Shown: positions 40,364 to 42,080 of the stretch, piece by piece
How positions within the stretch are numbered: the first letter of the stretch is position 1
How the letters are laid out: each line of letters opens with the position of its first letter
Origin: an uncultured bacterium
Lineage (GTDB): Bacteria; Margulisbacteria; WOR-1; XYC2-FULL-46-14; WPAF01
Length of the DNA: 42,080 nt
Reading direction: 5' to 3'
NCBI GenBank assembly: GCA_903930225.1
Contig: CAIYXV010000115.1
Location: forward strand, 1-42,080
Program-made: the position numbers and the translations under genes
Notes under the pieces: generated by a model
Databases searched by the model: none
Told to the model about the DNA's origin: nothing
What the model saw: the letters and a program-made list of their open reading frames with translations, nothing else

Positions 40364-41203
40364 ATGAAGCATAGCCGGACCTTCCTCGAGCTCGAACCCG
40401 AATAGTCCCGATATAAAACCTCAAATTTCATCGTCGTTCCCTGTCCGCACGAAGTTTCGGTAAGCTACGGCGCCGGCACCAGGCGGGGCCCCCAGGCCAT
40501 CCTTGACGCTTCCTTCAATGTCGAGAACTTCGATGAAGAGCTGAAAATGGAAACTTACAAGAAGGCCGGGATCCACACGCTGAAACCGTGCGCGGTCAAA
40601 ACTCTTACTTCAACCGTCCATAAGATCGTCAAGGATAAAAAAGTCCCGATCGTACTGGGAGGGGAACACTCCCTCACTCCGCATGCGGTCAAGGCGGTTT
40701 TCAATAAATATCCGCGGCTGTCGGTCCTGCAGTTCGACGCGCACGCCGACCTGCGCGACGAATATCACGGCAACAAAGAGAGCCACGCCTGCGCGATGAG
40801 AAGGACGCTCGAGATCTGCCCGGTGGTCCAGGCGGGGATAAGGAACCTCTCTCCGGAAGAATACGAGTTCGCGAACAAATCGGGCCAGATAAAAAAGATC
40901 CACTTCGCGGAGCACCTGGATGTGACCGAAAAAGTCGTCTCGCAGCTAAGCGAGCACGTCTACCTCACTTTTGACGTGGACGCGTTCGATTCGTCGGTCA
41001 TGCCCTCGACCGGCACCCCCGAGCCGGGCGGATTTTTCTGGTACGAAGTATTGGACATTCTAAGAGAGGTTTGCAGGTTGAAAAAAGTGGTCGGGGCTGA
41101 TTTTGTTGAATTAATGCCGATCAAAGGATTTTTCGCGCCTGATTTTACCGTAGCCAAGCTGATCCACAGAGTAATGGGCTATATTACCGCCTACGCTAAA
41201 TAG
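40364..41203 (+). CDS. speB: Agmatinase/ureohydrolase (SpeB family) interrupted by in-frame TAG at codon 14
   Basis: MKHSRTFLELEPE*SRYKTSNFIVVPCPHEVSVSYGAGTRRGPQAILDAS...VLGGEHSLT...FDAHADLRDEY...SHACAMRRT...TFDVDAFDSSVMPSTGTPEPGG; one continuous frame except TAG at 40403-40405. Confidence 0.85.
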
Positions 41204-42080
41204 GGATCTGGAATTTCATCACGGACCTCGGGTCCCGGATGAATAATTTGCCGTCAGTATTCTCTACTATTACCCCGTCAGGAAGGTAATGCACACTGGC
41301 GCCCGCCGCGCCTCCGCCCGATCTGAAAACCACCAGCCTTCTTCCTGGTTTGGTAGCCGCCAGTTGCGGAATGATCCGGGTCAGGCTTGCTTTGTTCAAC
41401 CAGGCGTCTTTTCCGAATGCTATTACTTCCACCCCATTCCCTTTTAGCATCGGAAGAGTCCATTCCAACACTACCGGATGCAGTTTTGAAAAGGCGAAAT
41501 TCGCATCCCCGAACGATTGGATGCCATATTTTTCAAGCAGTTTTTTCCCGGGATCGTCTTTTTCTACCATCGGATCGTCATCCCCGGCTTTCATATAGAA
41601 ATTATCGCCGATATATCCCGCCGTCCGCAACGCTTCCTGCTTCCGCCTGAAAATATCGGTCTCATCGGTTACCCCTGCCGTCCGGGCAACTCTTCCCGCC
41701 TCCTCCGCGATCGCCACCCGCTCCTCTTCCCCTTCTCCATATTCCATTTTGTAAAAAACCATGTCGGTCGCGCCGAACTTTCTAGAAAAAGACGGACCGG
41801 GCTCTGTTCCAAAACCGGAATCTTTCAGCTTTCCCTTCAATCTTTCATCGAGGCCTTTTAATATCTTCGGCAGCGTTTCGCGATTGACGTAGATCACGAT
41901 CTTTGGCGTGTTTGACGCCCTTCCGAACTTCCGCCCCGGCCGCCAGGTGGCATCGGGATCAGGCATCGTCTTGAACATTATCCCAGCTTCTTGATTAGCA
42001 GAAAGTTCTTCCAGCACTGCTTCCAGCACTTCAGCGAACTTTTCTTCTCTTGGGTTAACGAATATCTTCCAGTCCTGATC
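41196..42080 (-). CDS. Uncharacterised protein, N-terminus outside window; possible HopA1-like domain
   Basis: Frame stays open to the window edge (DQDWKIFVNPREEKFAEVLEAVLEELSANQEAGIMFKTM...KIVIYVNRETLPKILKGLDERL...), so the track start at 42029 is probably internal. Confidence 0.7.
   Translation of the reverse strand, partial: DQDWKIFVNPREEKFAEVLEAVLEELSANQEAGIMFKTMPDPDATWRPGRKFGRASNTPKIVIYVNRETLPKILKGLDERLKGKLKDSGFGTEPGPSFSRKFGATDMVFYKMEYGEGEEERVAIAEEAGRVARTAGVTDETDIFRRKQEALRTAGYIGDNFYMKAGDDDPMVEKDDPGKKLLEKYGIQSFGDANFAFSKLHPVVLEWTLPMLKGNGVEVIAFGKDAWLNKASLTRIIPQLAATKPGRRLVVFRSGGGAAGASVHYLPDGVIVENTDGKLFIRDPRSVMKFQIPI

Noticed and set aside
40403-40405. Global reassignment of TAG as a sense codon
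   Set aside because: TAG is the natural stop for several genes here (rpmJ, trpB, the orphan ORF, speB itself), so genome-wide recoding is unlikely; only a local event remains possible.
1-42080. CRISPR arrays, transposases, integrases, toxin-antitoxin or defence modules
   Set aside because: None seen in the ORF list or as regular direct repeats; the window is dominated by core genes.

Overview
This 42 kb window looks like an ordinary bacterial chromosome segment from an unidentified lineage; gene content alone hints at a candidate phylum (WOR-1/Margulisbacteria-like), but that is weakly supported. Positions ~1-28,450 (minus strand) hold one nearly gapless block merging the usual secE-nusG-rplKAJL-rpoBC, str, S10, spc and alpha operons: rpmG, trnW, secE, nusG, rplK, rplA, rplJ, rplL, rpoB, rpoC, rpsL, rpsG, fusA, rpsJ ... 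rpoA, rplQ, truA. tuf and rpmD are missing from their usual places. A divergent plus-strand block follows: hppA, pcm, rpsA, pyrF, dus. After that the strands are mixed: queF, an HD-domain gene, trpA, an orphan ORF lying between trpA and trpB, trpB, speD, a speB-like gene with an in-frame TAG, and a partial unknown protein. I found no CRISPR array, transposase, phage module or obvious defence system. The most interesting signals are small. They are a cluster of three perfect inverted repeats spanning trpA stop to HD start, a terminator-like hairpin inside pcm, a perfect 30-bp palindrome before rpsA, palindromic elements at truA and queF/HD, apparently leaderless promoters at rpsA, trpA and trpB, the TAG-interrupted ureohydrolase beside a SpeD-family decarboxylase, and the trpA/trpB split by an orphan gene. 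All assignments come from reading the sequence and translations; no database search was run.
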